Origin: Paraphaeosphaeria minitans
Taxonomy: Eukaryota > Ascomycota > Dothideomycetes > Pleosporales > Didymosphaeriaceae
Direction: 5' to 3'
DNA: 64,000 nucleotides
NCBI GenBank assembly: GCA_015832175.1
Contig: WJXW01000004.1
Span: forward strand, 558,001 to 622,000
This document shows, piece after piece, positions 11,476 through 22,723 of the stretch. A program made the translations under genes and the position numbers. The notes beneath the pieces are model-generated. The model did no database searches and had not been told where the DNA came from. It saw nothing but the letters and a program-made list of their open reading frames with translations. The first letter of the stretch is position 1; each line of letters begins with the position of its first letter.

Positions 11476-12194
11476 ATGAGCAGCTCCCAGCCCGGCGGCT
11501 CCGGCCTCCGCTACCCGTCCAACAAGAAAACCATCTACGACCGCAACCTGAACCGCAGCAAGAACGCCGAGCTCTCCCGCGCCGCCTTCGCCTACCTCTT
11601 CATCGAGATGATCAACCTCGCACAAAAGAACGCAAAAGACGTCGGCGACCTGGAAAAACGGTACGCCGTCTCTTCTGTGCGCCGGAAGAAGCGAGTGGAA
11701 CGAGCTAATCGTGGGTGCAACGCAGGTTAAACAGCCAGGGCTACCCCATCGGCGTCCGCCTCCTCGACCTCCTGCTCACCCGCTCCGCCAACCCGCTCGC
11801 CTCCATCCGCCCCACGCGCATCCTCCCCTTGCTCCAATTCATCGCGCAGACGCTATACCGGCACCTCTTTGGGCGGCCCGCCGATGCGCTCGAGCGCTCC
11901 GGCGACGACCCCTCCCAGTACATGCTGTTCGACAACGAGCCCATGGTGAACACATACATATCTCTGCCGCGCGAGATGAGCAATCTCAACTGCGCGGCGT
12001 TTGTGGCGGGCATCATCGAGGGCGTGTGCGATGGGGCGGGGTTCGCGACCGAGGGGGTCACGGCGCACAGCGTGGGGGTGCAGGAGGAGGGCAAGGAGGG
12101 GAAGGCGATGTGGCCTGGGAAGACTGTGTTTCTGATCAAGTTCAAGAAGGAGGTGCTGGAGCGGGAGGAGATGTTGGCGAGAGGGGGTGGGTAG
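11476..12194 (+). CDS. TRS31: TRAPP complex subunit Trs31/TRAPPC5
   Basis: Exons are 11476-11660 and 11726-12194 (65-nt intron, GTACGC donor, GCTAATC branch, GCAG acceptor); the product is 217 residues. The diagnostic start is KKTIYDRNLNRSKNAELSR then AAFAYLFIEMI. After the splice come LNSQGYPIGVRLLDLL and the Bet3-fold strand/helix pattern through EMSNLNCAAFVAGIIEGVCD. Trs31 is a core subunit of TRAPP complexes, which tether ER- and Golgi-derived vesicles and activate Rab GTPases (Ypt1/Ypt31). The length is close to that of metazoan TRAPPC5 and shorter than the yeast protein. The family is single copy and essential in yeast. The splice restores the conserved R-LNSQGYPIG junction. Confidence 0.93.
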
Positions 12195-15003
12195 TAAGGG
12201 CGAGGGAGAAGGAGACCACGCGACGCAGTGCGGTAGATGGAGGAGGACATGCATTAGACGGCGTACCGGTGCTAGCATTTACTGGAGTATAGGCGCGGAC
12301 ACGCAGCGACATGCTCGTGGGCAATTGACATGATACTGAGCGACTTCGTGGGTCGGACGGCCTCGCACCGGATCCCTCCTTTCGCCACGCCAGACGTTCA
12401 AGAACCTTCACAAGTGCCATGAAAGAAGGGGTGCCGAAACGACCACAAAACTTTCGCTCCCGGTAGCTCTGGCGTGTCAAACATAGGTAGCATGATATAC
12501 AAGCTGCCAAACTCCTCAGCCCTCCAAAACGAATTCGCACGCCCCAGCCTCGATCAATGCTCGAACGTCAACTATCTACCTAAAGTAGCACGCACCCAGC
12601 TCGGAAGAAACTCCTTTCCGCCTCCCGTTCAAACTCACCTACTCGCTCTTCCGCATTCCGAGCCGAACCCGGCAGCCCGCGGTATACTCGGGTGGCGTAC
12701 TCACACCCCAACGTAACGTGCCGAACCCCCATCGGCAACCTCCCCACCCAATGAACCGGTCTCGTGACCCTTTTGCAGCAGCCCGTGACATCACGTAAAT
12801 CAACACCCCCTACACCCTACACCCTACACCGCTCCACAGGCTCCGTGACGCCGTGACGCCGGCCCAATCCGGTCCGGTCCGGTCCGAGGAGCAGAGCAGA
12901 GCAGAGCAGAGCGGGCGTGAGGAAGCGTGGTGGACGAGCCCTTCCATCCATGCCGTGCAACACGCGCGTGCACGGGGGCGCCGAGGCGATTATACCTAGG
13001 TATTGGCGAGATGCATTGCGTGCCAGCGCACGCCCTCCATCGCATGCACGCTGCACAGGTAGGTAGGTGGACTGCATGCGTATGCGTCTGCGTCGTCGTT
13101 TTGAAAGAAAAAAAAAAACCCCCACAGCTTTGCGGATTTGATGCCACCTTTGTGCAGGGCAGGGCAGGGCAGGGCGGTGCAAGTGTTGGAGTTTGGTTGG
13201 CCAAAGCCTACCTACCTACCTAGGTACCTAGACTAAGCCGTACCTAGTCAGCACTCTCTAGTCTACCTACCCAGCACGTCTACGCTACCTACACAGCGCG
13301 GTCTCGATCCCCGCTGCTGTGTACGAGTAGGTAGGTAGAACCACCCACCTAAGCCTCTCCCTGCAGAGTGAAGGACACACCACGTGCACCGATCCTGCCG
13401 GGCCGGGGATTACCTACCTACCTGCGGTGCCGCGCCGCGCTGCGACCGGAGAGATTGCCTACTTATCCGTCCGAGAAAAGCTCGTCTCACCGCGCCACGG
13501 TCCACGCGTACGAGGACGCTGCCAAGTGAAGCTGCCGGAGTGAAGCTGCGATGTCCCCTCGAGCGGAAAAGTCCTCCACGTCGATCTTCTTCCGACGAGG
13601 ATCCAGGGCAGCAGGAGAGGTGAGGAGAGGTGAGGAGAGGTGAGGAGAGGTGAGGAGAGGTGAGGAGAGGTGAGGAGAGGTGAGGAGAGGTGAGGAGAGG
13701 TGAGGAGAGGTGAGGAGAGGTGAGGAGAGGTGAGGAGAGGTGAGGTAAGGAGAGGTGAGGTGTGGTCAAAAGGTGAGGCTACGCAGGCCCTGGCTCGCGT
13801 GCAACGAGCTGCCAGACGCGGGACGCGCATCGCAGATCGCAGCGGCCCAGTTTGGATTTTCCGGGGAGTGGGGGATTGTGCCTTGGCCTCTCCGCAGCGA
13901 CGTTGTTGGCTTCAGCATCTGTCACGCCAAAAAGCAACGTTGGCGACGCCCATGGACCCCCATAGATACGTGAGCAAAGATCGCCGCTGCGTATCTGGCG
14001 TCTCCTAGGTAGGGCTGGAGCCTCTCGTTGGCTGTGGTGCTGCGCGTTTGCTCGAGAGATCGCTGCCCGACTGCCCAGAGGGTAGGTATGTCGTCAGGCG
14101 TGAAATGCAGGTCTTCCCAGCCTCATTCCACGAGTTCCATGAGGAAATGTTCTCCGCGCCGCCCCGCGCGTGCTTTTCCATGCGCGGTTTTTCTCGGTTT
14201 CTATCGAGTAGGTACGAGTGCACGTTTCAGCCCGACGTCAGCGGTAGCTGACTGCTAGGAGGGGTGTATTGGTTTTGAAATGCGAAGGAGCGCCAGCAGC
14301 GGAGCCTCACATCCAGGGGGCAAAAACATGTCGGAATCATCGAGTTGCAGGCAGAGCGTGTCTCAATGTTCCATCCACGCACCGCAGGGAATGTGAAGGG
14401 ACGATGCCCGCCAATCCAAGGGCCCAGAAGGGGGAGGCACAAGCACAGGGCGTACAGCACTCAGGCCTGTAAGCAGGGCTCCCAGGGTCTTCTCCGCATT
14501 GTCCTCTCTGTCGGGTCATCCGACCCATCGCCCAATATTGTATTATTAGTCTAGACTGACGCCTCCACACATTCATTCTTGCATTGATATCCCACCGTCT
14601 CTGTTCACGCCTTCGTGCGGACGGTGTTCCATCCGCCAGACCCACGATTCCTGACCGTTCGGGCGTATCCGAGGTATCGATCCTTTCCACATCTGACGGG
14701 GCCAGTGTGTGGCGGAGGTCTCCGAACCTCGTCGCGTGATGGTAGCGTAGCCTTTAGATGCGCTGTCGGCAACTTCAAGGCTGTGATTCACGTTCCAGCA
14801 CAGGTCCGCATCACTACTATTTCCCATCCTATCCACCGAGAAGCAAAGTGTCGCACGTGTCCTCGCCGTCGCAAAACTCGCTCGGTGTACTGTCTCCTCC
14901 TCTGACGCCGGAAGACTCGCACCATTCAAACAAGAAGCGGAGCTGTCATGTCGAATCAGGGCCTTAAGTCTATTGTCCCCAATCGACCACTCGACCGGGG
15001 GTA
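12195..15003. other. Gene-poor, repeat-rich 2.8-kb stretch
   Basis: No credible gene is seen here. It contains CCCTACA repeats (12808-12830), AGAGC repeats near 12895-12912, GGGCA repeats near 13157-13176, many TACCTACC/TAGGTAGG tracts (for example 13205-13230 and 13410-13425), a homopurine minisatellite (13621-13740) and a long A run near 13110. Open frames over these repeats are low-complexity artefacts. Confidence 0.6.
13621..13740. repeat. 10-bp minisatellite, twelve perfect units
   Basis: The unit TGAGGAGAGG is repeated twelve times without a mismatch. Degenerate half-copies follow to about 13765 and one precedes at 13611-13620. One strand is pure purine apart from T. Open frames across it on the other strand (repeated Ser-Pro-Leu-Leu-Thr) are by-products of the repeat. 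Confidence 0.95.
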
Positions 15004-16212
15004 ATGCCGCCTCTCTCCTCCCCATCTTCAACACCGTCACGGCCGACCTTCACCTTCCCGACACTGGGCAATACTTCGAACACGGAATTCACTTTCAGGA
15101 TCCTGCCTCGGCCTGAGGCACCTCTTTCTTTCCCGCCTGGATCACCTCCATCCCCACCATGCAAGCGTCGTCGAGCCACGGCGGATGTCGACGGCGAGCA
15201 TTCGTGCTTGCACAAAAAGAAGAGACGGCTGCGTCTCTTTTTAATCACTTCACGGCTCTCTCCGCAGTTCTCCCATCCTGCCACCAACATCGTGGACCGC
15301 GGGAGCTCCAAAATCGCTGTGTGGGCGAAGCAAAGGGCGTTGGGCCGCAATATACTGCGCAAGGCTGCGATACTGAACCGAATCCGGTGGAAAAGTATCT
15401 GCGCGCTGGAGATGGCTGGAGGTCGGGGCCGAGTCTTTGTAGAGCAAAAAAAAGAGCAGGAGCAGCTGCAACTAGCGAGGCTTGCATTGCTGTACGGTAG
15501 TCGTGACTCTGCAACGCAACCCATACGTAAGGAGGATGTTGGCCTGCCAGAGGTAATTGAAACGAGAACTGGTGAACAGGTCAGGTCGGGTGGATCGTCC
15601 CCAGCAAGTTCGACGGGGTCATCGTCGCCTCCACTGGACACATGCGACGTCGACAGCGCGAGCGAGTATCGGTCGCCCAATGATGCGTATGCATACTCGA
15701 GCATCTCTTCGAAACCGCCACGACCAGCACACTTACCCTTGCCTCCTTCACCGCTTGGACTGTCGAATTATGATGCTCTCGATTTGGAAGACGAGATTCC
15801 CGATCCCTACGCCCACCTCGACGAAGAGTACGAGGCAGCAGAACAAGAAGAGTGCGAGGCTGACATATGGTATCCTCTCGAACCGCCATTTCCGTTTCAG
15901 CCAAGGCATGTCGACGTCAACGTTCTGGGTTCAGAAGAGCGAGTCATAGGCGACTACGACCAGGTCGAAGAAGGCGCCGATGCCATCTGGCCTGCGGTCC
16001 GCCAGACGCATAGCCGAATCACAGACGCAGAGCCACCTTCATCCTCTTCGCCCAACTTCACGGCGACCAATACGGCCCAGATTGCGGTCGCTCGGTCACA
16101 CAACGCTAGCTCTTCGCTCAGCCCTACCTCGTCTTCGCCGAACTTTGCTGATTCGGGTGTGACTCGGGATGCAGGGGGCACAAGTTCCAGGCGAAGCATG
16201 CAATTGATATAG
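15004..16212 (+). CDS. Conserved fungal protein of unknown function
   Basis: This is a single-exon reading frame of 402 residues from ATG to TAG. The N-terminus is Pro/Ser-rich and disordered. The middle (about residues 50-150) is basic and ordered: KKKRRLRLFLITSRLSPQFS, then HPATNIVDRGSSKIAVWAK, then ILRKAAILNRIRWK. I recall this block as characteristic of a conserved but unstudied ascomycete family; no domain name is firmly attached. The second half is acidic, Ser/Pro-rich and disordered, with a short acidic aromatic patch (DIWYPLEPPFPFQP). The Lys/Arg cluster could be a nuclear signal, which is inference. It is convergent with OHCU decarboxylase, stops being 410 bp apart. Confidence 0.8.
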   Translation: MPPLSSPSSTPSRPTFTFPTLGNTSNTEFTFRILPRPEAPLSFPPGSPPSPPCKRRRATADVDGEHSCLHKKKRRLRLFLITSRLSPQFSHPATNIVDRGSSKIAVWAKQRALGRNILRKAAILNRIRWKSICALEMAGGRGRVFVEQKKEQEQLQLARLALLYGSRDSATQPIRKEDVGLPEVIETRTGEQVRSGGSSPASSTGSSSPPLDTCDVDSASEYRSPNDAYAYSSISSKPPRPAHLPLPPSPLGLSNYDALDLEDEIPDPYAHLDEEYEAAEQEECEADIWYPLEPPFPFQPRHVDVNVLGSEERVIGDYDQVEEGADAIWPAVRQTHSRITDAEPPSSSSPNFTATNTAQIAVARSHNASSSLSPTSSSPNFADSGVTRDAGGTSSRRSMQLI

Positions 16213-16622
16213 AAAAAGAACGAGAGAGGCAAAAAGCACTCATGTGCATGAGTTTTGGGCCGTGAAAGGTCTTGATGTATTTGTTCCAAGCGGCTGTTGC
16301 ATTTCAGGCGCTGTAGCTTCCAAGCATAAAAATCATCTGCATCTGCATCTGCATCTGCATCCATGGGTGGGCTGGTCCGACTGGGCTGGGTTCTCGATTT
16401 TGAGGCCGTTGAAAGGTTCACGGGAGTTTGGGAATGACTGGTAGCCTTGGTGTTCTGATGGCTTTGGGGCTCTCTTCCTGTCGCTACTTGTATATAGCCG
16501 TTGGTCCGGACCCTTTGCGTGTTGAAATAGATATGAGATGAGCATGATCGATACGGTGCGCAGTGAGCTGGTGACGCGAAAATGAATGCTCTCATGTACC
16601 TACCCTAATATGAGATTGTTGG
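16213..16622. other. Short convergent 3' intergenic region with a hexamer repeat
   Basis: It lies between two convergent stops and carries a CATCTG hexamer repeat of about 4.5 units at 16334-16362. Nothing else is seen. Confidence 0.6.
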
Positions 16623-17294
16623 CTACTTTTCCAATTTCGAAGCTCGATCGGCAGCGATGTCACACATGGCCTGTGGGAAAACGTCAAGTTGTGACAGGTT
16701 TTGGGGATGAGAAACGCACCTGTATGGCCTCTTGGCGCTCCTCTTTGATGTCACCTCGGACGATGCGTGTCCGCATGTTCATCATGATGGCCGGTCTCGC
16801 GCGGCCGTTGACGAATACTCTGCTTTCGTCAGTCATGTCATCGACACCGACATCGACATCGACACCGACATCGACATCGACATGGTATTGAAAAGAGGTG
16901 AGCAGTACACGTATCGTAGTCCTGGAAACTTTGTTTCATATTCCTCGTTCAGGGCGGCTAGCTGCTCTTGCTCTTCCTCGGCTCCCTTTTGCAGCTGCGC
17001 CTGCTCAGCACGGCTCTGCTCGCTCTCAACTTTCTTCTCGCCCAGGCGAGGGTGCGAGCACAGAATGTTTGATAGCCTTTCGATGTCTTCCGGGCGGTCG
17101 GATTTTGCGAGGGCTGACAGCTGGGCGTTCACGGCGACGATGAGGACGTCATAGGTAGGGAAAACGGTGGATTTGAGGACGGGGAGCGAAAGCGAGTGTA
17201 AAGGTGGAGAAGGTTCGAAAAGGAGGTCGAGCACCTGAGCAAGCTCATCCTCGGGAAGGTGCGACAGTGTGGCGACGGGAGGAAGTGATGTCAT
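16623..17294 (-). CDS. 2-oxo-4-hydroxy-4-carboxy-5-ureidoimidazoline (OHCU) decarboxylase
   Basis: Exons on the minus strand are 17294-16909, 16819-16720 and 16670-16623, with introns of 89 and 49 nt; the product is 177 residues. OHCU decarboxylase makes (S)-allantoin in the uric-acid degradation pathway, after urate oxidase and HIU hydrolase. Seen are the N-terminal LFEPSPPLH, SHPRLGEKKV with the catalytic-type His at residue 81, ALNEEYETKFPGLRYV, and after the splices VFVNGRARPAIMMNM and EAIQAMCDIAADRASKLEK, which is the usual end. The length is normal for fungal members. Intron 1 uses GT at 16908 (phase 2) and consists largely of a hexamer repeat. A 40-bp tandem duplication begins about 28 bp upstream of the ATG. 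The ADF-H/PH gene is divergent. Confidence 0.92.
16840..16883. repeat. Hexamer repeat inside an intron of the OHCU decarboxylase gene
   Basis: ATCGAC/ACCGAC hexamers are arrayed in most of the 89-nt first intron. Read without splicing, they encode alternating Met-Ser/Val-Ser before a stop. Confidence 0.85.
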
Positions 17295-17321
17295 TCTGAA
17301 TTTGGAGGATGAGCTCGACGA

Positions 17322-17402
17322 GGGCAGGCCAGATGCAGGTGGTTATAGGTTCGTGGCAGGAGAGCAGGCCAGATGCAGGTGGTTACAAGTTCGTGGCAGG
17401 AA
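17322..17402. repeat. 40-bp tandem duplication
   Basis: Two adjacent copies built around GCAGGCCAGATGCAGGTGG, with a period of 40 bp and a few differences (TTATAGG against TTACAAG). It sits in the 5' flank of the OHCU decarboxylase gene. Confidence 0.85.
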
Positions 17403-17967
17403 GGCCGATCAAGTTTACGTGGAAGCACCACGAAGGCGAGCGAACATGGGCGTACCAGCGTTGGGAAGTCGACTAGACAGCGGAGTTTTACTAGGCGGGA
17501 AAGAGCGATGTGGGGGTTGGAGGGGTATCGATAGCTGGTTGACCTCTCTGGTAGATATCTATCCAGATATCGTAGCTGTACCTATGCTGCCAGTAGCGTG
17601 TCTCCCAAAGTGGTTTTAGATGAGCAATGCTGGACCGAGAATGCCGTTCCATTCACTCTTCCTCCACTTTGTGGGATGCCTCGAGGGAAGCTACCTAGTG
17701 GGGTTGGTGGTCGCCCAGGGAGGCCGCAGAGTGAGAGCTGATTGGAGCGCTGGCTGGATGCAACCAGTAGGTACCTGATCAAGTGCATTCGTCTGGTTCC
17801 GTGAGGCGGCCCGCGTTCCTGCAGGCAGGCTGCAGCTCTACCACCACCTTTCCGCGCAAAGCATCGCATCGCGAGGCCACCCTCCGGAACATTTCCCAAG
17901 TCGACCAGCTCCACCTGGCCCTTGAGTCTTGACGCACGCCGGCTCTCCCGACCCTTTTCTGCGGTTC

Positions 17968-18073
17968 GCGTTGCTCTTTCCTTTCTGTTCGTGCCGTCTC
18001 GCGCCTTCCCCGTCCGCTTGGCGTTGCTCTTTCCTCTCTGTTCGTGCCGTCTCGCGCCTTCCCCGTCCGCTTG
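17968..18073. repeat. 53-bp tandem duplication
   Basis: Two adjacent copies begin GCGTTGCTCTTTCC, with a period of 53 bp and one obvious mismatch (TTTCTG against TCTCTG). It is pyrimidine-rich and lies in the divergent promoter. Confidence 0.9.
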
Positions 18074-18423
18074 GCGCTGCTGAAACACGTCGACCGTCGC
18101 AAGCCCATTCACCCAACGTCCACACTGAGCGCTGCACGTAGACTCTGCAATGCCCATCCCGTAACCACCTCGCCCTCACATTGACCCTCCTGCACCACGT
18201 CCGCCCCTGATTTTCGTGCCTGACTTATCCCATCCTTGCAGCCTGCGCAAATGCTATCCCACCGTAGCGCAAACCACCATCCACATCCAGGGGTAGAGTG
18301 CACGGCCGACAAATCCCTCAGCCTTGACCTGTCTCCGCAGACGGACCGCCTTTTCTCGACAGTCGGCCCCAGGCCTACACAAGGAGCCCGCTGCGAGCTC
18401 CCTAAGCCCGTCGCCCGCCCGCA

Positions 18424-21400
18424 ATGTCTCTGAACGGGCTCGACCATGTAGCCGTCACAGAGGCCTACACCGGCGCCCTGGGGGAAGCTGGCGGTTGGTA
18501 CGACACAGGCCCACCGCAATGTACCCAAGAGGAAACGGGAAATGCTGACCCAGCTGCAGGTTTCTGCTCAAATATACTTCGCGCGACTCGGTCGAGATCC
18601 TCACCCGTGGCACAGGCGGCGCACACGAAGCACGCACCGCCATCGCCGCCTACCCAGACAAGTCGCCGCTGTACGGCTTCCTGCTCTACCGCCGCCGGAA
18701 AGTCCTGATCAAATACGTCCCCGGCGGCACGTCGCGCTTGCTGCAAGGTATGCCTAACCTCCCCCCTCCCGCACTTTTCCGCACCTCACACATGCCACAG
18801 CTCGCGTCGCCGTACACTTTACAGCCCTTACCGATAAATTCGCCCCCCACGATACCACATTCTCCATCACCACCGCCGACGAGCTCAGCGACGCTGCCCT
18901 CACATCGGCATGCTCGTTGCACACCGCTGCGCCTTCGAGCAGCTCCTCGAGCCTGTCCTCGCGAAAGCAGAAGCTAGACGAGATCACAGAAGACGTCGAG
19001 GATGGCCAGAGCACTGCCGGCGCCAGCGAGTCGCCCTCTACAGCACGCCCTTCTACAGCCAATACTGTGACGGGAAACACACCGACTCCTCTACCCGAGA
19101 ACATGGCAGAAAAGGAGCTTGAGAAGATTGCACTGGTTGAAGAGGACCAAGCAAAGGTCGATGGGCAAGTCGGTACAGCCGCCGAAGAAGCATCCGCTTC
19201 TGCCGGCGACGTTACCGACGGGCTCGAGCTTGTGAAGACGGAAACAGCACCCGACCGCGACAGCTTCAAGAAGTACGATGCGCTCTTTGAGAATGGACCA
19301 GACCCCCGTCTCTCGTCTCAAACCGCACGACTCGATCTAGCCGATCTATACGCCGAGATATACGCACAATATAACAAACCCAAGGTGAAGCTAGGCCCCA
19401 GACCGAAAGCATCCTTGGATATGAAAAGACCAAGTACTTCGGGTACCGGAACGCAGAGCGTTACGCGACCAGTATCGTCTCTGCCACCAGGTCTGCGCTC
19501 CTCGAATCGAAAGAATGTCGAACCCAGACGACCAAGGTCGAGAGATGCCACCACAGTACCCAGCATCGCTATTCCTCCACCGCCGCCCATTCCCATGATG
19601 CCTGAAATGCCTCTGTCTCCCATGTATCATCCTAAAAGCCCTACCAGTATCAGGTCTTTGCCCATGAATACCTACAGCAGTCTGCACGGCCGGTCTCAAG
19701 GATCAAGTCAAGAGAAGCAGCGGCTTATGAAAGCTTTGCAGCTGAGGAAGAAGCAGATGGAGGCTAGGAAAGCACGAGAGGAAAAGGACGCTGAAGCAGC
19801 CGCGGAGGACACGACGGCCGGTGCAGAGGAGCAAGCTGCTGACGAAGAGGCGGTTGATGATCCCGCTGTGCCTGCAGATGCAGCAAGCGAAGCGCATATT
19901 GGACCAGAGACCGCCAAACAGCTAGCTTCCGAGAACGACGAAGTGACCGGAGCTCTCGATCAAGAGGAACCGAAGCCTGAAATGCCACCCACACGAGCCG
20001 ATACAGACGACATACATTCTGCAGCCTCTGCTTCTTCACCAACGTCTGCACAAACCCAAGGGTCGTCAGTTGCGCCTTCGACGAGGCCGTCGTCAATTTC
20101 AGAGGACGATGTACCACCTGCTGAAGGAATCAAAGAAGCACTCTTCACTGGACTACCTGTACGAACCGATGAGGTGCTCGCAGACAACGAGTCGACGTCA
20201 GCCGAGAGCAGCAACCCTACGGTGGTTCCAGAGACCACAACACCCGTGCCGTGCCTCCAAGTTTCCAGACCAAGTATGGACACCACAGCGGGTGCCTCGG
20301 AGGATACAGTTTTCGACGACCTCGGAGAGCGAAAGAAAAAGCGGGAATCCATGGTACTCGTTTCGGCTAGCGAAATCGACGAAGCTCGTGCACGCAGGAA
20401 ATCTAAAAGAGCATCGATGATGCTACCACTGTCGGCGGAAAGCCTCTTTGACACGCGCAACAAGACATCGAACGAGCAACCCACCGCAGAGGGCAAAGAG
20501 AACCGTCGCCTTGTCGTCGATCCGTCACATCTCAGTGCCGAATTTTCCGAAGCCGAGTATCTGAGCGACGATTCCTTTATGGAGGAGCTGCAAAGTGCAA
20601 AGGTCGAAGAAGCTATGCCAATGTCTGTTTCCAAGTCCCCTATCATGCCTTTCTTCCCACGGAAGCCCTCCAGTCCCGAGTTTTCTATTCCAAAGAGGTC
20701 GGCCTCGCAACAACATGCCCGGCTAGGCGGTAACTCTCCAGAGCAGCCAGGTCTGCGAAAGCTATCAGGACCGTGGGTGAACCATGCCAGTACAGAACCG
20801 GTGGTGGTTGCTAAGAAGATCAACGTTGGATCGGGAATATCCCAAAGGATTAAAGCCTTGGCTGAGAAGTCCAATCGGGATTCAATTGCATCGTTGAGTC
20901 CTGCGATGACTCCGGAAGGTGCCTCTTCGACTGTTGCTCAACGCAAATCGTCTTTCTTCACGACCCCTCCAGACGGCAATTCTCCAACTGGAAACTCCGT
21001 CAACCGCATGTCGCGCGCCTCCTTCATCAATGTGTCCAGGTCAACCACGCCAGAACCGAAGCCAGCTGCACTTGCACCACGCGCGATCACCCCCACGCAG
21101 CCTCAAACAATGTACACTGTGCAGCCAGGGCCAGAACGGCCCGAATTTGTACAGGTAACTGCTCGCATCGTCCGTGATGCGCAGCCCCAGAAGCCTACTC
21201 TCTCGATGCCAACGGAGACCAGCCCACTGGAGCTTCACCGGAGCGCTATCACCATCGACCATCAGAAATCCACCCGACCACCAACATCGAGCTCAAAGCA
21301 CAGTGCTACCAGAATAGATCCAGCTTCGCCGAGACCACCATCTTCTTCACAATCGAACGAGCCTGTCCCCAATCTTCCTCGGACATCTTCAGAGAGCAGC

Positions 21401-22042
21401 TGGCGATCCTTTGGTCGACGACACAGCGAGTCCAAGAACGGCGGCCCGCCGCGCAGCATGTCTGCAAATAGCTTGGTTGAACCAAGCAGTGACGAAAAGC
21501 CTGCGAAGAAGGAAAAAAAGGACTCGAGGACCAGCAAGCTTTTTAAGCGAATGTCTTCTATCTCCTCGATTACGCGGAAGAATTCGGCCCCTAGCATTCT
21601 AGAAGACATCCCCTCTATTCCTCTCCCGTCCCTGCGTGAGCCCCCATCGGCCACTCGAATTGGCGATCTCAACATACAATTCCCAGACACCCTGCTGTGG
21701 AAACGTAGATGGGTTGAGATCGATGCATCAGGCAACCTTGTCTTGAGTCAGTCAAAAACCACGGAGCAATCGAAAGGTGGCATCATGAGACGCTTCAGTC
21801 TAATGGAATTCCGAGCCCCCTTTGCACCCGATCTGGACCAACAGGAGCTCCCGAACAGTGTTGTGCTTGATTTCCTCGACGGACGAACTCTACAACTAGC
21901 TTGCGAGACCTACTCTGGGCAGGCGCAAGTGCTCGCAAGTAAGCAATCAGTCCCTACGTTTTGAATGTTCAACGTTGCTGACTAGTTCACAGTTCTCTCA
22001 GAAGCCCACACCGCCTGGACCGACTACAACCAGGGGCTTTAA
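18424..22042 (+). CDS. ADF-H (cofilin-like) and PH domain protein
   Basis: Exons are 18424-18497, 18560-18747, 18801-21938 and 21993-22042, with introns of 62, 53 and 54 nt; the product is 1149 residues. Residues 1-110 resemble an actin-depolymerising-factor homology fold (GWFLLKYTSRDSVEIL, SPLYGFLLYRRRKVLIKYVP, ARVAVHFTALTDKFAPHDT). A long disordered Ser/Pro/Glu-rich middle follows, with a charged coiled-coil patch near residues 350-390. A pleckstrin-homology-like domain is at the C-terminus (about residues 1035-1145: LLWKRRWVEIDASGNLVLS, PNSVVLDFLDGRTLQLACE, EAHTAWTDYNQGL). The combination suggests an adaptor between cortical actin and membrane phosphoinositides; that is inference from domains. 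All three splices restore uninterrupted domain sequence, and the unspliced frames do not. Confidence 0.82.
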
Positions 22043-22723
22043 GCCAAAAGTACCCTGACATACCGCTTCTCCATCAGTCAGAGACGGCTGCTAAATCTTT
22101 ACTTGTTCTGCACCAACTCATACCCGAGACCTGCGTCTCATTTCTTTTGTTACACGACTGTACGACTGTCTTCACTGCATCGCTGCATGCATTTCCTTTT
22201 GTTGGTTCGGTGGTGCTTGCATAGCGTGGGTTAAAGTTCTCGTGCGAGTCGAGAAGCACGACAAGGAAGTTGATCAGAGTTTCGTTAGGCCTTGGCGATC
22301 TTGCTGTTTCAGCGCCGACAGTGTTTGTATCTCGTTCTTCAGCGGCTTTGTTCATTTGAGGCTGGCGGTTTGGGGCCAGGATCGAAGGAAGGAATCACTT
22401 AATTTTAGACTGTATGTATATTAATCAATGCTGCACTGGCTCTGCAGCTTTCCCTGTAGGATGATGCTATGGTTCGGAGTGACTGCCAGTTCATTCCCCT
22501 TCCGCAGCACTTATGAACAGGACGTCTGCCCGACTAGTGTAGCTACCAACGCTTCTTCATAAGATGCCAACACATGCAGTCTGCAACGATGGGTGTCACG
22601 AACGAGACCCTGGCTTGGCATGCATACACTTCCACTGCATGCGAGTTCTCGTTTCCCACGCACTACATTTCCCACCCGAACCAAGCCTCCACCAAACAAC
22701 AATATCTCCTTGAATGAGAAACA
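22043..22723. other. Intergenic, 680 bp
   Basis: This is the 3' region of the ADF-H/PH gene and the promoter of the GST-like gene. No further feature is seen. Confidence 0.5.

Larger units (their letters stand above)
17295..18423. other. Divergent promoter region with two tandem duplications
   Basis: This is the 1.13-kb gap between OHCU decarboxylase (-) and the ADF-H/PH gene (+). It contains a 40-bp and a 53-bp direct duplication (separate entries) and no gene. Confidence 0.6.

Noticed and set aside
12808..12830. CCCTACA repeats as an interstitial telomere
   Set aside because: The unit differs from the fungal telomere CCCTAA and has only about three copies.
13410..13830. Frames with repeated Ser-Pro-Leu-Leu-Thr
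   Set aside because: They arise only from the 10-bp minisatellite.
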